This document shows positions 46,335 through 56,808 of a stretch of DNA of 64,000 nt, piece by piece. The position numbers and the translations under genes are program-made. Source of the DNA: Mixophyes australis (taxonomy: Eukaryota; Chordata; Amphibia; Anura; Limnodynastidae); contig JAVHZZ010000003.1 of NCBI GenBank assembly GCA_036250195.1, positions 341,725,875 through 341,789,874 on the forward strand, given 5' to 3'. Within the stretch, counting starts at the first letter, position 1; each line of letters starts with the position of its first letter. Below the pieces are notes generated by a model. It was not told the origin of the DNA. It did not search any database and was given only the letters and a program-made list of their open reading frames with translations.

Positions 46335-46928
46335 GGGGCACATTTATCATTCATCGGCAAAAATGAGAAATAGTTATCAATCCTTATCGCATGGATAAGG
46401 ATTGAACTTAAAAAGTTTCCGAAAAACTGCTGTTTCTGTGATAAAAAAAAATCATACTTACCCCCCTCTTCGGGACGTGCTGTCTCAGGATCTCCTCCAG
46501 GTGTTCTTCGTTCCTCTTCATTCTTCAATTGCGCATCAACATTTATTTATATAGCGGCAGCAAATTCCATAGCGCACAAAGATCCCCCCTCTGCCTCTGC
46601 AACTATCGTTGCAGAGAGAGAGCTGTGAGTGAAAGGGAGGGATCATGTGATCCCTCCACACATGCGCTGTCCAGCTCTGCTCTTCGGAGCAGAGCTGACA
46701 GCATTGGATTTTTTCAATTATGATAATGTACGCCAGCTTCAGCTTTAACATGACAAGTTCCTGAAAAAATTTTTTTTTCAGGACTTGTTAGATTGCGGCC
46801 AGAGCAGTCACCATACTGTTGAATGGTGACTGCTCGCAAAAACGATCAGGAGTGCAAAGCAGCAGATATCCATGATTTCCACGGTAAGTGCACGATAGTG
46901 CACTACCGTGATTTCTTAAATATGCCCC
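46335..46928. mobile_element. MITE, PIF/Harbinger-type, with TAA duplication
   Basis: Ends GGGGCACATTTAT and AAATATGCCCC are inverted and flanked by TAA on both sides. Length about 590 bp. Inside are several local hairpins (TCCTTATCGCATGGATAAGGA; CAGCTCTGCTC/GAGCAGAGCTG; CCTGAAAAAATTTTTTTTTCAGG) and a short LINE/SINE tail-like word (TTTATTTATATAGCGGCAG, about 46541-46575, minus). No transposase. Confidence 0.7.
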
Positions 46929-46931
46929 TAA

Positions 46932-47935
46932 GTGTGATTTGGCCAGGGTTAGTGCCCTTGTGGCTGCATTTGAAATCAACCTTTTTGGATAACCTTTATT
47001 TAGAAAGTTCTTAACAAATAAATTGGATTGTTATTCATATGGTCCAACCAGTGCTATAATATCTTCTTAATCTAACAAATTATTCTGTTTAGGAAGATGG
47101 CAAATAGCTGAAAGAATGAAACGATTGCCACCTCCTCTAAAAGAGTCTTTTTGATAGCTTCCAAATTTTACAGCATAAATGTTTATACTAACAATAAAAT
47201 GATAATAATTATAATAATAATATAGAAAGGCTATGTACTTCCTTGCAATGTGACATTGGACAGCCCCCTTAGCATGTTGTATGTAATTTTAAAATATAAT
47301 GCGTAAATAAAACTTCAGATATCAAATTGGATTATTTATGTGAAAAACGCTGATTTATGTGAATTTACATCCATTCTATAATCAGCAGTTTCTCTGGAGA
47401 GCTTTTGGTTACATGCAAATCTGTCCACTGGTCTCTTATTCAATGAACAGCGATGTAATGTACAGACGTGTATTACTAGCAACTCTAAATATATGACAGA
47501 ACCATATGTTATTAACAAAAATCTACATACACTGAAATTCCCTTGTATACAAAACTGACAGACTAGGCTGCATTGCTGATAAACGTTTCCCCAAGTGTTA
47601 TGTTGTAATTTACCATTACCGTTCTTCTTACGCTACGTTAATTATCACATTATTGTTTTGACATATTTCAAAGTCATAAATTCCAAATAGGATGAAAAAT
47701 AAATAAACCTGTGAATGAAAACATTTGAGAATACAACTTGTGGTAGCACACTCAGGGGTGGACCAACTTTGGTTTTTTAATGGTATTATAGTTCATCAAC
47801 ATGAGTGTTGTAATGGTTGCCAATCTTGATTTTTTTAATAAATGCAAAAAAAATAATCAGCATGGTTCTGCATGGTTCTATCATTGGAGCTGTCAAATCA
47901 GTTTAATCGGATTAATTACTGAATGTTTGCTCATA
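46932..47935. other. No gene recognised
   Basis: AT-rich non-coding. Confidence 0.5.
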
Positions 47936-48329
47936 GGGGACTCGACTCAACTCTGAAAAAAATATGCACGCAAGTTGTATGTATAAAAAGAGCACAGAAC
48001 TTGAGCACAGTTTCGGCCCAATTCTCATCAAAGCATATCTCTATATAGTTCTTATTTTTTTCTGTATTGAATTGTTTGGCTTTGGTAGATTGGAACTTTG
48101 TATAGATTGGGGCTGCTAGACACATTCCTATTGTGGTTGCGCTGCCCTCTGTGTTTTTACTTTTTATTGTATATCTCAATATACGTTTCAGTTTGAATCT
48201 GGGTGTAAGTATGTTCTGCCTAAACAGTACTTATCGTACATAGACACAAAGAACAGACTGCAGTACACTCACATACAAAAAAAACATTGGTTATCGCTAT
48301 CAATCAACATTTACACCTGGCCTGTAGTG

Positions 48330-48485
48330 GGTCCAAAAGATATGGCTGAAAACCAGCATACTTGTGGCAAACAAAGGACTTACTTGGCTGCATCTGCATG
48401 GACTGCCCTTACTGTACATGCCCTATGTGAGTCCGCCCCTTGCCTTCACCACTCCGTCTCTCAAGTCGTAGACAAAGTCATGATT
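48330..48485 (+). repeat. 156-bp direct repeat, left copy
   Basis: From GGTCCAAAAGATATGG to GTCATGATT. Matches 49512-49667 at all but seven positions by eye (about 4.5%). It is part of the host MITE and flanks the 1-kb insert. Confidence 0.9.
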
Positions 48486-49511
48486 TTTTTATTGTGAATA
48501 TTAATGGTTTTAATATTATTTTGTATGTTCATTTAGATTAGATAAGCACTGCCTTTTTTGGACATCAGGTTCATCTACTTTATCTAATTAAGCCCACAAA
48601 CTAAGGGCTATTTAAGGATCAATGATGGATCAATCGACACTGAAGATTGAGAAAGTCCACAAGGGGTGGACGAAACGCGTTGCTGTGTTCCAAGTCACCA
48701 GCATATTGCTGCATACTCCTGTGACCAACTTTGACACTCACCTGATGAACGGAGATCCAGTCTGCTAAGATCGCTGATGTGTTATCATCCACGGACATAC
48801 TAGGAACCCTTTCTGCGGTAGTGAGTTTCTACAGACTTTTTTTCAGGTGCGCACCTGTTTCATCTTCCGGACATCGGATTCTATTGTTGACACATATTCA
48901 GCGCAAGTACGGAGGCACCTATGCGGGACCACAATCCCTATGAAGATTTGTAAGTGTGCCCGGCATTTCTTGCGTTTTTAGTTTGATGTCTTTTTCCTCC
49001 AGTTTGACTGTCTCGTTGTACATCTATTGATCCATCATCTATTGCTGACACGCCGTTCACGCAAGTACGGAGGTACCTTATGCGGGATCACGATCCCTAT
49101 GAAGATATGTCATCTTCCTCCAGTTTGACTGTCTCACTGTTATTTTATTGATCCACCATATACTGCCCAGCTATACAGATCTATCATTGGGCATAATATA
49201 TAGATCCTTTACGTTGTTGGATCAAATTGAAGTCAGTCTCAATTTCACTCATCTCATCATTGTTATTAGGCAGTGCTATCTTTCCGTCATCTCTCCATTT
49301 GGTTCATGTCGTGTCAATCACCTATGACAGACCTCATTTCATTCAAGTCCTTGATGCATCCAGTATTGTGGTTCATTGTTATGTTTTATATGTTTGAATA
49401 CATTTTATGTCATTTTCAAGAGATCATTCATGTGATTATCTCTGTTGAAATTGTTCAATTACAACACACTTGGGTGAATTAACTCTCAGCGCTGTATCTT
49501 TCTTTAGCTTA
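48486..49511 (+). mobile_element. 1,026-bp insert with hammerhead-like motif
   Basis: Not present in the related MITE at 23.2-23.9 kb. Contains a TATTTAAG TATA-like word (48610), a hammerhead-like core (48645-48682), and an internal tandem duplication of about 157 bp. In the duplication, CGCAAGTACGGAGG then TATGCGGGA(C/T)CAC and ATCCCTATGAAGAT occur at 48902 and again at 49059, each followed by CCTCCAGTTTGACTGTCTC. The motif plus GC-rich leader resembles the leader half of the pseudo-LTR at 28.4-28.8 kb, so I infer a non-autonomous or 5' Penelope-like fragment. No ORF. Confidence 0.5.
48645..48682 (+). ncRNA. Hammerhead-ribozyme-like core in the 1-kb insert
   Basis: GATTGAGAAAGTCCAC, loop AAGGG, GTGGACGAAACGCGTTG. 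Stem GTCCAC/GTGGAC is a perfect 6-bp helix (stem II), then GAAAC. CTGA occurs just upstream (48640) and may be the remains of the first core strand. Same core as in the pseudo-LTRs at 28.4 and 32.4 kb. Confidence 0.45.
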
Positions 49512-49667
49512 GGTCCAAAAGATATGGCTGAAAACCAGCATACTTATGGCAAACAAAGGACTTACTTGGCTACATCTGCATGGACTGCCCTTACTGTACA
49601 TGCCATATGTGAGTCCGCCCCCTGCCTTCATCACTCCGTCTCTCAAGTCATAGACAAAGTCATAATT
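49512..49667 (+). repeat. 156-bp direct repeat, right copy
   Basis: Second copy of 48330-48485. Beyond it the MITE continues as in the unsplit relative at 23.8 kb. Confidence 0.9.
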
Positions 49668-49810
49668 GACTGTTGCGTGCGAAGATGAATTGAATGCAGT
49701 TGGGTTCACTGACATAATGTCCATTTCTGGGCATGCACAGTGTGGAATCACACATGATATGCTGTGCAAACGAATGGACATCCGAACATGAATGGGGCCG
49801 AATGTATTCA

Positions 49811-51367
49811 CAAGTGGAACTATATGTGCCTAATCTGATCATTTTGATTAAAAACAATTAAATTGCTGATTTAACAACCATAATTATAATATTTTCCCTG
49901 CGTGCTCAATACATCAGGTCTCTCGTACTGTATGTAACTTGTTGCATGCCTGTAACTTATTGTATTTTTAAAAATTGTTCAATGCAAGCGTTATTTTTGA
50001 GAAGATTGTGCTACGGGAGACTGTTTGTAAGATCAAAAGACATCAAACCTTATGGCACTGAAATTATGAAGAGCCGAAAATCACTCTGCAGATACCATGA
50101 TTATGGTGTCTTCCTCTAACGCAAATCAAAATATATTAACTGCCATCTACCAAAAGAGAACATGTGCCTGTTCATTGTCCATATTAACACATACATTTAT
50201 TATCACCATCTCAAAAGTGGTAAAAGTAACTTGATATGTAAAATCACTACGTCTATATACAAACCGAAAGAATGCAAATATATTTTGCAACGTAAAACTC
50301 CCTTTATTCATGTAATGGTAGGTGTGCATCTGTTGTGTGCCAAGGCGGACATCACCCCTCAATGACTGCCATTGTTGATGTAGTTCATGGGGAAAAGCAA
50401 ACAGTGCTAAAAAGACAAACCCACAGCTCTTAGTGAATTATAATAGTTATGTTTATATAAAAGGGTTTTGGTATGAAATGCATGAATGCTGTTTTTCAGA
50501 AAACAGATCGCCAGATTATCAGATAAATCTTATTTGTTTTAAATGTTATAGGTTTTAAAAGGAAATGTTTGAGAATACTGTAAACGGTTTCATGGATATA
50601 CCTACAATAAGCTGAGAAAAAGTGATAACTAAAATAATCCGAATTTAGAGTGTTCTGCAGTTAATTGTTTGAAAGTAACCCCTGTTATATGTTTCTTATC
50701 AACTCCAAGAACTGGAGGGCAGTTATATTTAATGATCTCACTTGCCTTTTGTTTAATGTGTAATAAAATCACATGCATTTCCATTTGAAGATGAGTTCAA
50801 AGAAATATTTAACATATCAGTCCAATAGTTAGTACTTCATCAAAATTATATACAAATAACTTTAATTTCTGTCTTACAGAAAATATCACATTTCCATGGC
50901 AAAATAACAAATGAAAGATTTTGAATAAATCTGCTTATTGTATGACTCCCTATCAACAACACTTCTGTGATTGTTTTCTCCAGTTTTTCCAAGATACCCA
51001 AATTTTAACAGCAAATGGTTTCCCTCATTTATATTTCATTAAAATTGTAGCATTTAAGCCACAATATAATATGTCATTCAGATGTACACTTTTTATTCGT
51101 CCATTTAGACAAATAGATGTTAAACAAGTAATTGTTAAAACACCCAATTCAATGTTACAGGGTCCACATGGACCCTGTATAATTCTGAAAAAACATTTCT
51201 GTACATTTGGGTCTATTCAACTCTATGTACACTTTACAACTTTCTCCCTCTCAAGGCTTTTATTTATCTTCAAACATATGTCTAATTTAGAAAAAATGGC
51301 TAAGATATTCATACAGACAATTTTGATGCTGAATTATGATTATAAATTATTGTGTCAATGTACAACT
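49811..51367. other. No gene; one short hairpin
   Basis: AT-rich. The 150-codon frame at 50921-51373 has no recognisable domain or conserved pattern. A perfect 11-bp inverted repeat TACAGGGTCCA/TGGACCCTGTA with a 2-base loop lies at 51156-51179 within it. Confidence 0.5.
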
Positions 51368-51662
51368 AGGTGATCTAGCTCATACTCCTTGGGCTCTCTG
51401 CCCCTTGGCTCCACTCCTTCATTGTCTTCACACCTCTATCAGTGGCTCCGATCCTGTTAGTCACACTCACCCTCATGGGCTGAATGCACCCCATACGCCC
51501 TGTTGCCCATTTAGGTTTTTATTAGCTATGTTGACAATTTTATTGTTATTTGTTTATTGTATTGTGCTGTAATAGCATATACTGTTTTGATGTTTTCCCT
51601 CTGTATGACGCTGCGGACTGTTTGTAGCTCCCTATAAATAAAGGATCATAATAGTAATTATT
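51368..51662 (+). mobile_element. LINE/SINE-type 3' end, another family
   Basis: A pyrimidine-rich block (GGCTCCACTCCTTCATTGTC), then ACGCTGCGGACTGTTTG, CCCTATAAATAAAGGATCAT and an ATAATA tail. Organisation resembles the LINE 3' ends but the sequence differs. 5' extent unclear. Confidence 0.4.
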
Positions 51663-51899
51663 TTTATGGGAAAAGAGATTACAAATGCTCTCTTTTTGTG
51701 GCACACAGCAAGGGTGTCCTGTATCAACTCTAATTTTTGATCCAGAGATGCCATGGCATATGCATTACAAGAGGCTTACTCACTTCTGGAAATGATCACT
51801 TAGAATACTCACTCTTCAGTCACATGCGAGCAAGGCCAGGCAGTAACACATTGGTTCTAATTCAGACAAGACCTGTCTTATTGTTATAGCCCATTATAT

Positions 51900-52140
51900 G
51901 ATATTTTTTTGGGTACCTGGGTGTAACGTCTCTTATGTATTGCTGTGTTTTGACTTGTGGCCTGGATCCTGACCTTTATTGTTTTAGCCTGCCATGACTT
52001 TTTTGGTGGATTTTGACCTCTATATGGAACTTGATTTTGTACCTCATTGCCTGATATATTGCTGATCCTCCCTGCCTCTGGCCTTTCCTCACTCATCCCC
52101 ATTGAAATCCTGATTGGCTTCCTGGCATGTTTATTAAAAA
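51900..52140 (+). mobile_element. LTR-like R/U5 fragment
   Basis: Phrases such as GTGTTTTGACTTGTGGCCTG, GATCCTGACC, GCCTGCCATGAC and GACCTCTATATGGAAC echo the sense strand of the gypsy-like LTRs in the window. No ends identified. Confidence 0.3.
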
Positions 52141-52264
52141 AAATAGTGTTGGCTTGTCAAGCTGTCTGGTTACCTTTGTCCTTTATAAAAAATACATCTG
52201 ACTCCAGGAGACTTAGGGGCAAAGAGATCCAGTAAATAAATCTAGCATTAAGAGAAAGAGGATT

Positions 52265-52693
52265 GCTCAAGATCTCCGTCTCTCTTCTACTCTCATCACA
52301 TCCACCCATTCTTAGTTACAGGACTTTATTTATGGAATTCACTCCCTCACACCACAAGACTTTCCTCTACTCTTGAAACCTAAAAGAGTTCTCTGAAAAC
52401 ACACCTCTTCAGACAAGCTTATAATATTCCTCAACCATCCTCTTAATCTCCCTAGGTTACCGTATTACCACCCTCTACGCAGCTAACACAAGACAACAAC
52501 CCTCTGACCAACATATTTGTGTGACTGAGCATACAGCCCACTAAATACTTTGTCATCTTTGCATTTTATCTGGACAAATATTCGATATGATGTAGCACTT
52601 ACCCTTGGGAATCAAACCATTGACCCATAGATTGCAAGCTTGCGAGCAGACCCTTCTTACATTTACGTATATATGTACCCATATGTACTCTAC

Positions 52694-52740
<47 letters not shown>

Positions 52741-52836
52741 CAGTATTGTTTTATTACTGTTTATTCCCAATTGTACAGGGCTACGGAATCTGCTGGCGCT
52801 ATAAATATAAATGTTGATGGTGATGATGATTGCTAG
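52265..52836 (+). mobile_element. LINE 3' end (L2-like), longest copy in window
   Basis: Begins in the ORF2 C-terminus: the frame from 52336 reads WNSLPHTTRLSSTLET, a stop, then KSSLKTHLFRQAYNIPQP. This is the closing pattern of L2/CR1-type ORF2. Then follow the 3' UTR (GTGTGACTGAGCATACAG, CATAGATTGCAAGCTTGCGA), a (TA)n run at 52697-52738, and the tail CCCAATTGTACAGGGCTACG, CTGGCGCTATAAATATAAAT with (GATGAT)n. 5'-truncated; the ORF portion has a stop. Confidence 0.75.
52697..52738. repeat. (TA)n microsatellite inside LINE 3' UTR
   Basis: Alternating TA replacing the part of the 3' UTR where another copy (54950-54965, minus) has only a short TATATA word; an expansion within the element. Confidence 0.85.
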
Positions 52837-53429
52837 CAGCAAAGAGAACACTAGTCTGGTGTACTGATCTTTACATTATAAGCTATTTTAGATATGGTAG
52901 TCTATGGACATTAGAAGAGCATTTGCTTTTATTTATCTTTCAGTTCTTTCTAGAATTAAATGATTTGATTCAACAAAATCTTGAGTTTCTATGACTGTTA
53001 GTAATTTGAACTTGCAGGTCACTTTATACTCATTTTGCTATGAAATTATGGAAAAAATAAATATAATTTTCATTTATTCTGTTTGAGCAAAATTGATTGG
53101 GAATATTATAGTTTTTTAGCTAAATATCTACAGAAAAACTAACATCTTCGTTACAAAAGACTTTTTGCAATCTTAAAAGAACAGTAAATATAAATGTACA
53201 TTATTTTATTTTACTTAATACACCCCTCTTACAAAAATGGCTCCAGCCCCTTACACACCTGGTAGGGCAGGTATTCAGTAAGAAGCCCTGCAAGAGAGAC
53301 TAAGCAGGGGTAGTTCCAGAGGAGCCCCCTCCTGAATACACAGGTGTGGAGTGGACACTAGTGTGTGTGCATGGTGCAATAACAATAATATTGGGTACCA
53401 GGTCATATCAGGTCAAAGCACGAACATAG
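52837..53429. other. No gene recognised
   Basis: AT-rich. A weak inverted pair ACACCTGGTAGGGCAGGTATTCAG-like/CTGAATACACAGGTGT at about 53255-53347 may be a decayed MITE. Confidence 0.4.
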
Positions 53430-53714
53430 GGCCTGAGTCATTAAGAAAACTAAGGCAAAAAAGGAGCCATGTTATAATGCAAGGATGTAAATTAGTTTAT
53501 TATTTTGTACATCATCATCATCATCATTTATTTATATAGCGCCAACATATTCCGTACATAAGTTAAATACTGTCTGCTTTTTCATCTAGCACACAAATAC
53601 TTTATTAATAGCTTTATTTTTACACTGAAATACCTCCCTCTCAACTGCAACATGGTTTTGCTCAAGTGCAAAATTACTCCTTTGTTATACTTTACTTTCC
53701 TTAATGACTCATTC
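53430..53714. mobile_element. MITE of the CCTGATTC family, copy 4, reversed
   Basis: Begins GGCCTGAGTCATTAAG, ends CTTTCCTTAATGACTCATTC. Contains the family landmarks in reverse orientation to 38273-38578, including ATTTTGTACAT...ACATAAGTTAAATACTG. Interrupted by a 41-bp LINE tail at 53513-53553. Confidence 0.75.
53513..53553 (-). mobile_element. 41-bp LINE/SINE 3'-tail insertion with 6-bp target duplication
   Basis: Minus strand reads GGAATATGTTGGCGCTATAT, AAATAAATGATG(ATG)n, i.e. only the last bases of the LINE 3' end. It is bordered by GTACAT at 53507-53512 and 53554-53559. In the MITE copy at 38273-38578 the same site is uninterrupted and has GTACAT once (read on the opposite strand as ATGTAC), so this is a clean insertion. 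Confidence 0.85.
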
Positions 53715-54656
53715 ATCTCACCCAGTTGCAGGCATGCAGATGGACAATTACAGATCCTCAGGCACTCCATAGCACTCTTCAGGGATTCCTCTGCCATGCA
53801 GTCTCCAACCTCTATACAAGTTGCACCTTCCAATAAGCCACGCTTAGGAGTGACCCCCCATCTCAGTTTGCGGTTCTTTCCAGGGGAGCCGCTCAATGGA
53901 GTACTGTAGACCCGGGAAACTGAAGTCTTCTAAAGGCTCAGGTCCCCACATGATCCAGCTACACTAGACATCCCCCTGGTGACCTCGCTTGCCCTCACCG
54001 GGAAGGGGGGGGGTTATAAGGTAGGACTGTATGCGTTACATTTGCACTTTTTTTGCTTTGCTTTTAACTCTAAATGAAAGCCACAGTCTAATAAAATAAA
54101 TAGCTATCCAAGGATTCCAAAATTGATGAAGAGTAATTTTTTTCACTGGCCGGAAGAGACATAAGCTTTCCTGATTTATAACAGTGCATTTTATCAAAAG
54201 TAACAGTTACTTGCATTATACATTGAACACAAACTTCATATCTGCGCAGCCTTCATTTCAGATGTATTGTGTTCTTACAATACAGGAACCACTGTGAAAT
54301 TGATTCTAGAAGAGTCAGAAGCAAAGAATGATCCAGCAAATAAACAAAAAGTAGAAAAAGTAGACTCAAATTGTCCTATGCAGAACAAAACTGCTTTTAA
54401 ATATTTTTAAAATAAGATATTTTTAATGCTCCATAGGATTGGACTACATATGCTGTTTTTAGTGTCCCAGCAAGAGAGAAAAGAAGGAAGAATTGTTCAG
54501 TACTGTAAATGTCACATACAATTCCTTTTCTGCTCTATAATGTGTTCCCTGGTGGATAATCATATGTTTAGAATTAAAATAAAACTTGCTCTGTCTGGAA
54601 AAAAGATATGGCATCCAGTAAATGAAAAAAGTTTTTCAAGTGGATAACCATATTGT
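53715..54656. other. No gene recognised
   Basis: Includes a GC-richer stretch (53860-54010) of unknown origin with a G run at 54002-54012, then AT-rich DNA. Confidence 0.45.
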
Positions 54657-54735
54657 ACAAATCATCATCATTATCATCATCAACATTTATTTATATAGCG
54701 CCAGCAAATTCCGTAGCGCTTTGCAGTGGGGATAC
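54657..54735 (-). mobile_element. LINE 3' tail fragment
   Basis: Minus strand: AAAGCGCTACGGAATTTGCT, GGCGCTATATAAATAAATGT, then (TGATGA)n. Same 3' terminus as 25793 and 52836; severely 5'-truncated. Confidence 0.75.
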
Positions 54736-54867
54736 AGGGAAAATGGGACATAACTATGTATAAGACAGTTCAATTTGTGTTCCATAACAGGAATAGAAAA
54801 GTACCAGCACCCCTTATTTACAACACGTTGGGGTCTCTTTTTCAAGGTAGTGAAAAAATGAAATATC

Positions 54868-55017
54868 ACCAACAACGTCATTTATTGATATAGTGCCAGC
54901 AGATTCCGTAGCACTTTACAATTGGGAACAAACAGTAATAAAACAATACTGGGTAATATATACAGACAGAGAGGTAAGAGGGTCCTGCTTGCAAGCTTAC
55001 AATCTATGGGGACCCCA
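54868..55017 (-). mobile_element. LINE 3' end fragment
   Basis: Minus strand: CCCATAGATTGTAAGCTTGC, AAGCAGGACCCTCTTACC, TATATTACCCAGTATTG, TTTTATTACTGTTTGTTCCC, AATTGTAAAGTGCTACGG, then TATATCAATAAATGACG. It extends the 3' UTR further 5' than the neighbour at 54657 and matches 52620-52836. Confidence 0.75.
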
Positions 55018-56475
55018 ATTTTCTATATGCAATTGACAAAATAAGTGTCAAGCTGGTCTTCTTGAATGACACTTCCACGGAGGAAGCAAAGAGCTGTCAT
55101 GACAACTCAGAGAAAGTAACAGCACTTGAACTAGATACAAATTAATCAATGATGTAAAAAAATATGAAGAATTTAAGCACAATGATATAATGGAAAATAT
55201 GTTGAAATCACTGTAATTCCCACAAAAAAATAAAAGCAAAAAGGATGGATTATAAAAGACTAAAAAAATAAATGAGAGAAGACCATTATGGGGCAACTGA
55301 GCTGCACAAAAATGAATACTACAAATATACAGTAAGTCATAACAGTTCACCCCTAACCATCCTTTACTACAATAGTGTATTTACTAAGTGGACAGGGTTA
55401 GCATGGCGTGAACAGCAATGTCCTCTGCAACTCAGAAGCCTGTCCATCACTTCATTTGTCCAAAGAAACTACATTCCATCTGTATAAAAGTGAAACATTA
55501 CTTGATAATTGTGTGCTGTTGTATATTACTATATCCTGCTTTAATTGTGGTTTATGTCCAGTGAAAAGACTTTTTACAAAACCTTACAATTTTTACATTT
55601 CTAATTTCTAATTTATGTTTAAAATTGTTCATGGTTGATTGTTATGCATTATATTTTTGTGCATTTAATGCATATACTTTATGAAGTTATACTTAAGAAT
55701 ATAATGAATTTAAAAACAATAAATTTATATTTTAACTTTTTATATTGAAATACTCACATAATCACACAAATGATGTGCATGACCAATGTCTGCTCAAAGC
55801 ATGGACTGAACGTGCAATGGGGCGAAACCACGGTCAGATCACTATCAAGAACATCTTTTGGGGAGGGAACGGGGCACCAAAGAATCTTTTAACCCTGTGT
55901 TCCAATTGGTCTAGATCTGTACCTGTACATGATTATTACAGGTGGAATTCAATGACACATGACTTGTACAGGTGCACATATAACCACAAAACTTAACCTG
56001 CATTTCAATTAATACTATGATCCTACCTTTTGAAACCTTTTCCCAAACATACAAACTTTGTTTAATCTTGATTTATATTTTAGATAACTTCTAAAAATAA
56101 AGAAGCTTTATGGCTGCCTTTACTTCAAGTGACAAACATTTTCATTATCTTTTTTGAAATGCATTTGTTTACATGAGCATATCTTGTGTTTCAGATTTTC
56201 ATTATTTTTGGCCAGATATGGCAATTGAATTGTGCACCTAAAAAGCACTCAAGAGCTCACAAAAATATAAACTCCTTCAAATATGAGGAATCTCTACTCC
56301 TTCATAAATGAAATGTCTTTGCAGATTGTGTGCATACATGTCTAATTGCGTTGCAATGACATGAACACACTTACTGTACTCAACCTTTGCTAGCCCATCC
56401 TTGTTTGCCCCCGTTCTGCCTCTCAAGGTGTAAAGAGGCACAAACCAATCGTTCTCAAACATCTACATATGGATG
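55018..56475. other. No gene recognised
   Basis: AT-rich. Short frames have no recognised domain. Confidence 0.5.
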
Positions 56476-56808
56476 TGTAGCATGGTGGCTTAGTGGTTAG
56501 CACTTCTGCCTCACAGCACTGGTGTCATGAGTTCAATTCCCGATCATGGCCTTATATGTGTGGAGTTTGTATGTTCTCCTCGTGTTTGCGTAGGTTTCCT
56601 CCGAGTGCTCCGGTTTCCTCACACAATACAAAAACATACTAATGGGTTAACTGGCCGCTATGAGAAAATTTACCCTAGGCTCTCTGTGTGTGTGTGTTTG
56701 TATGTGTGTGTGTATGTATGTATGTTAGGGAATTTAGACTGTAAGCTCCAATGGGGCTGGGACTGATGTGGATGAGTTCTCTGTACAGCGCTGATTCATA
56801 TTGTTGCT
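56476..56808 (+). mobile_element. tRNA-derived SINE, best preserved copy
   Basis: The tRNA-like head has an A box TGGCTTAGTGG (56486-56496) and a B box GAGTTCAATTCC (56529-56540), spaced as in a pol III promoter. Then comes the body GTGTGGAGTTTGTATGTTCT, CGGTTTCCTCACAC, AAAAACATAC, a (TG)n stretch, TTAGGGAATTTAGACTGTAA, GCTCCAATGGGGC and CTGTACAGCGCTG. The usual TATATAAATAAATGATG tail has been lost after 56808. The head and central blocks resemble widespread vertebrate tRNA-SINEs (V-SINE-like); exact family not established. Confidence 0.85.

Larger units (their letters stand above)
47936..49810. mobile_element. Long MITE split by two insertions
   Basis: Same order of blocks as 23176-23895: ACTTGAGCACAGTT (48000), TTTGAATCTGGGTGTAAGTA (48193), TTTACACCTGGCCTGTA, then the TGTACATGCC...CTCAAG...GTCAT series. 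Two extra pieces interrupt it: 48014-48193, bordered by GTTTC on both sides, and 48486-49511, bordered by 156-bp direct repeats. No coding. Confidence 0.55.

Noticed and set aside
50921..51373. 150-codon frame
   Set aside because: No domain, no splice or promoter context, composition as expected for AT-rich DNA.
56476..56545. tRNA gene suggested by A and B boxes
   Set aside because: No cloverleaf closure or anticodon arm; the boxes belong to a SINE whose body follows directly.
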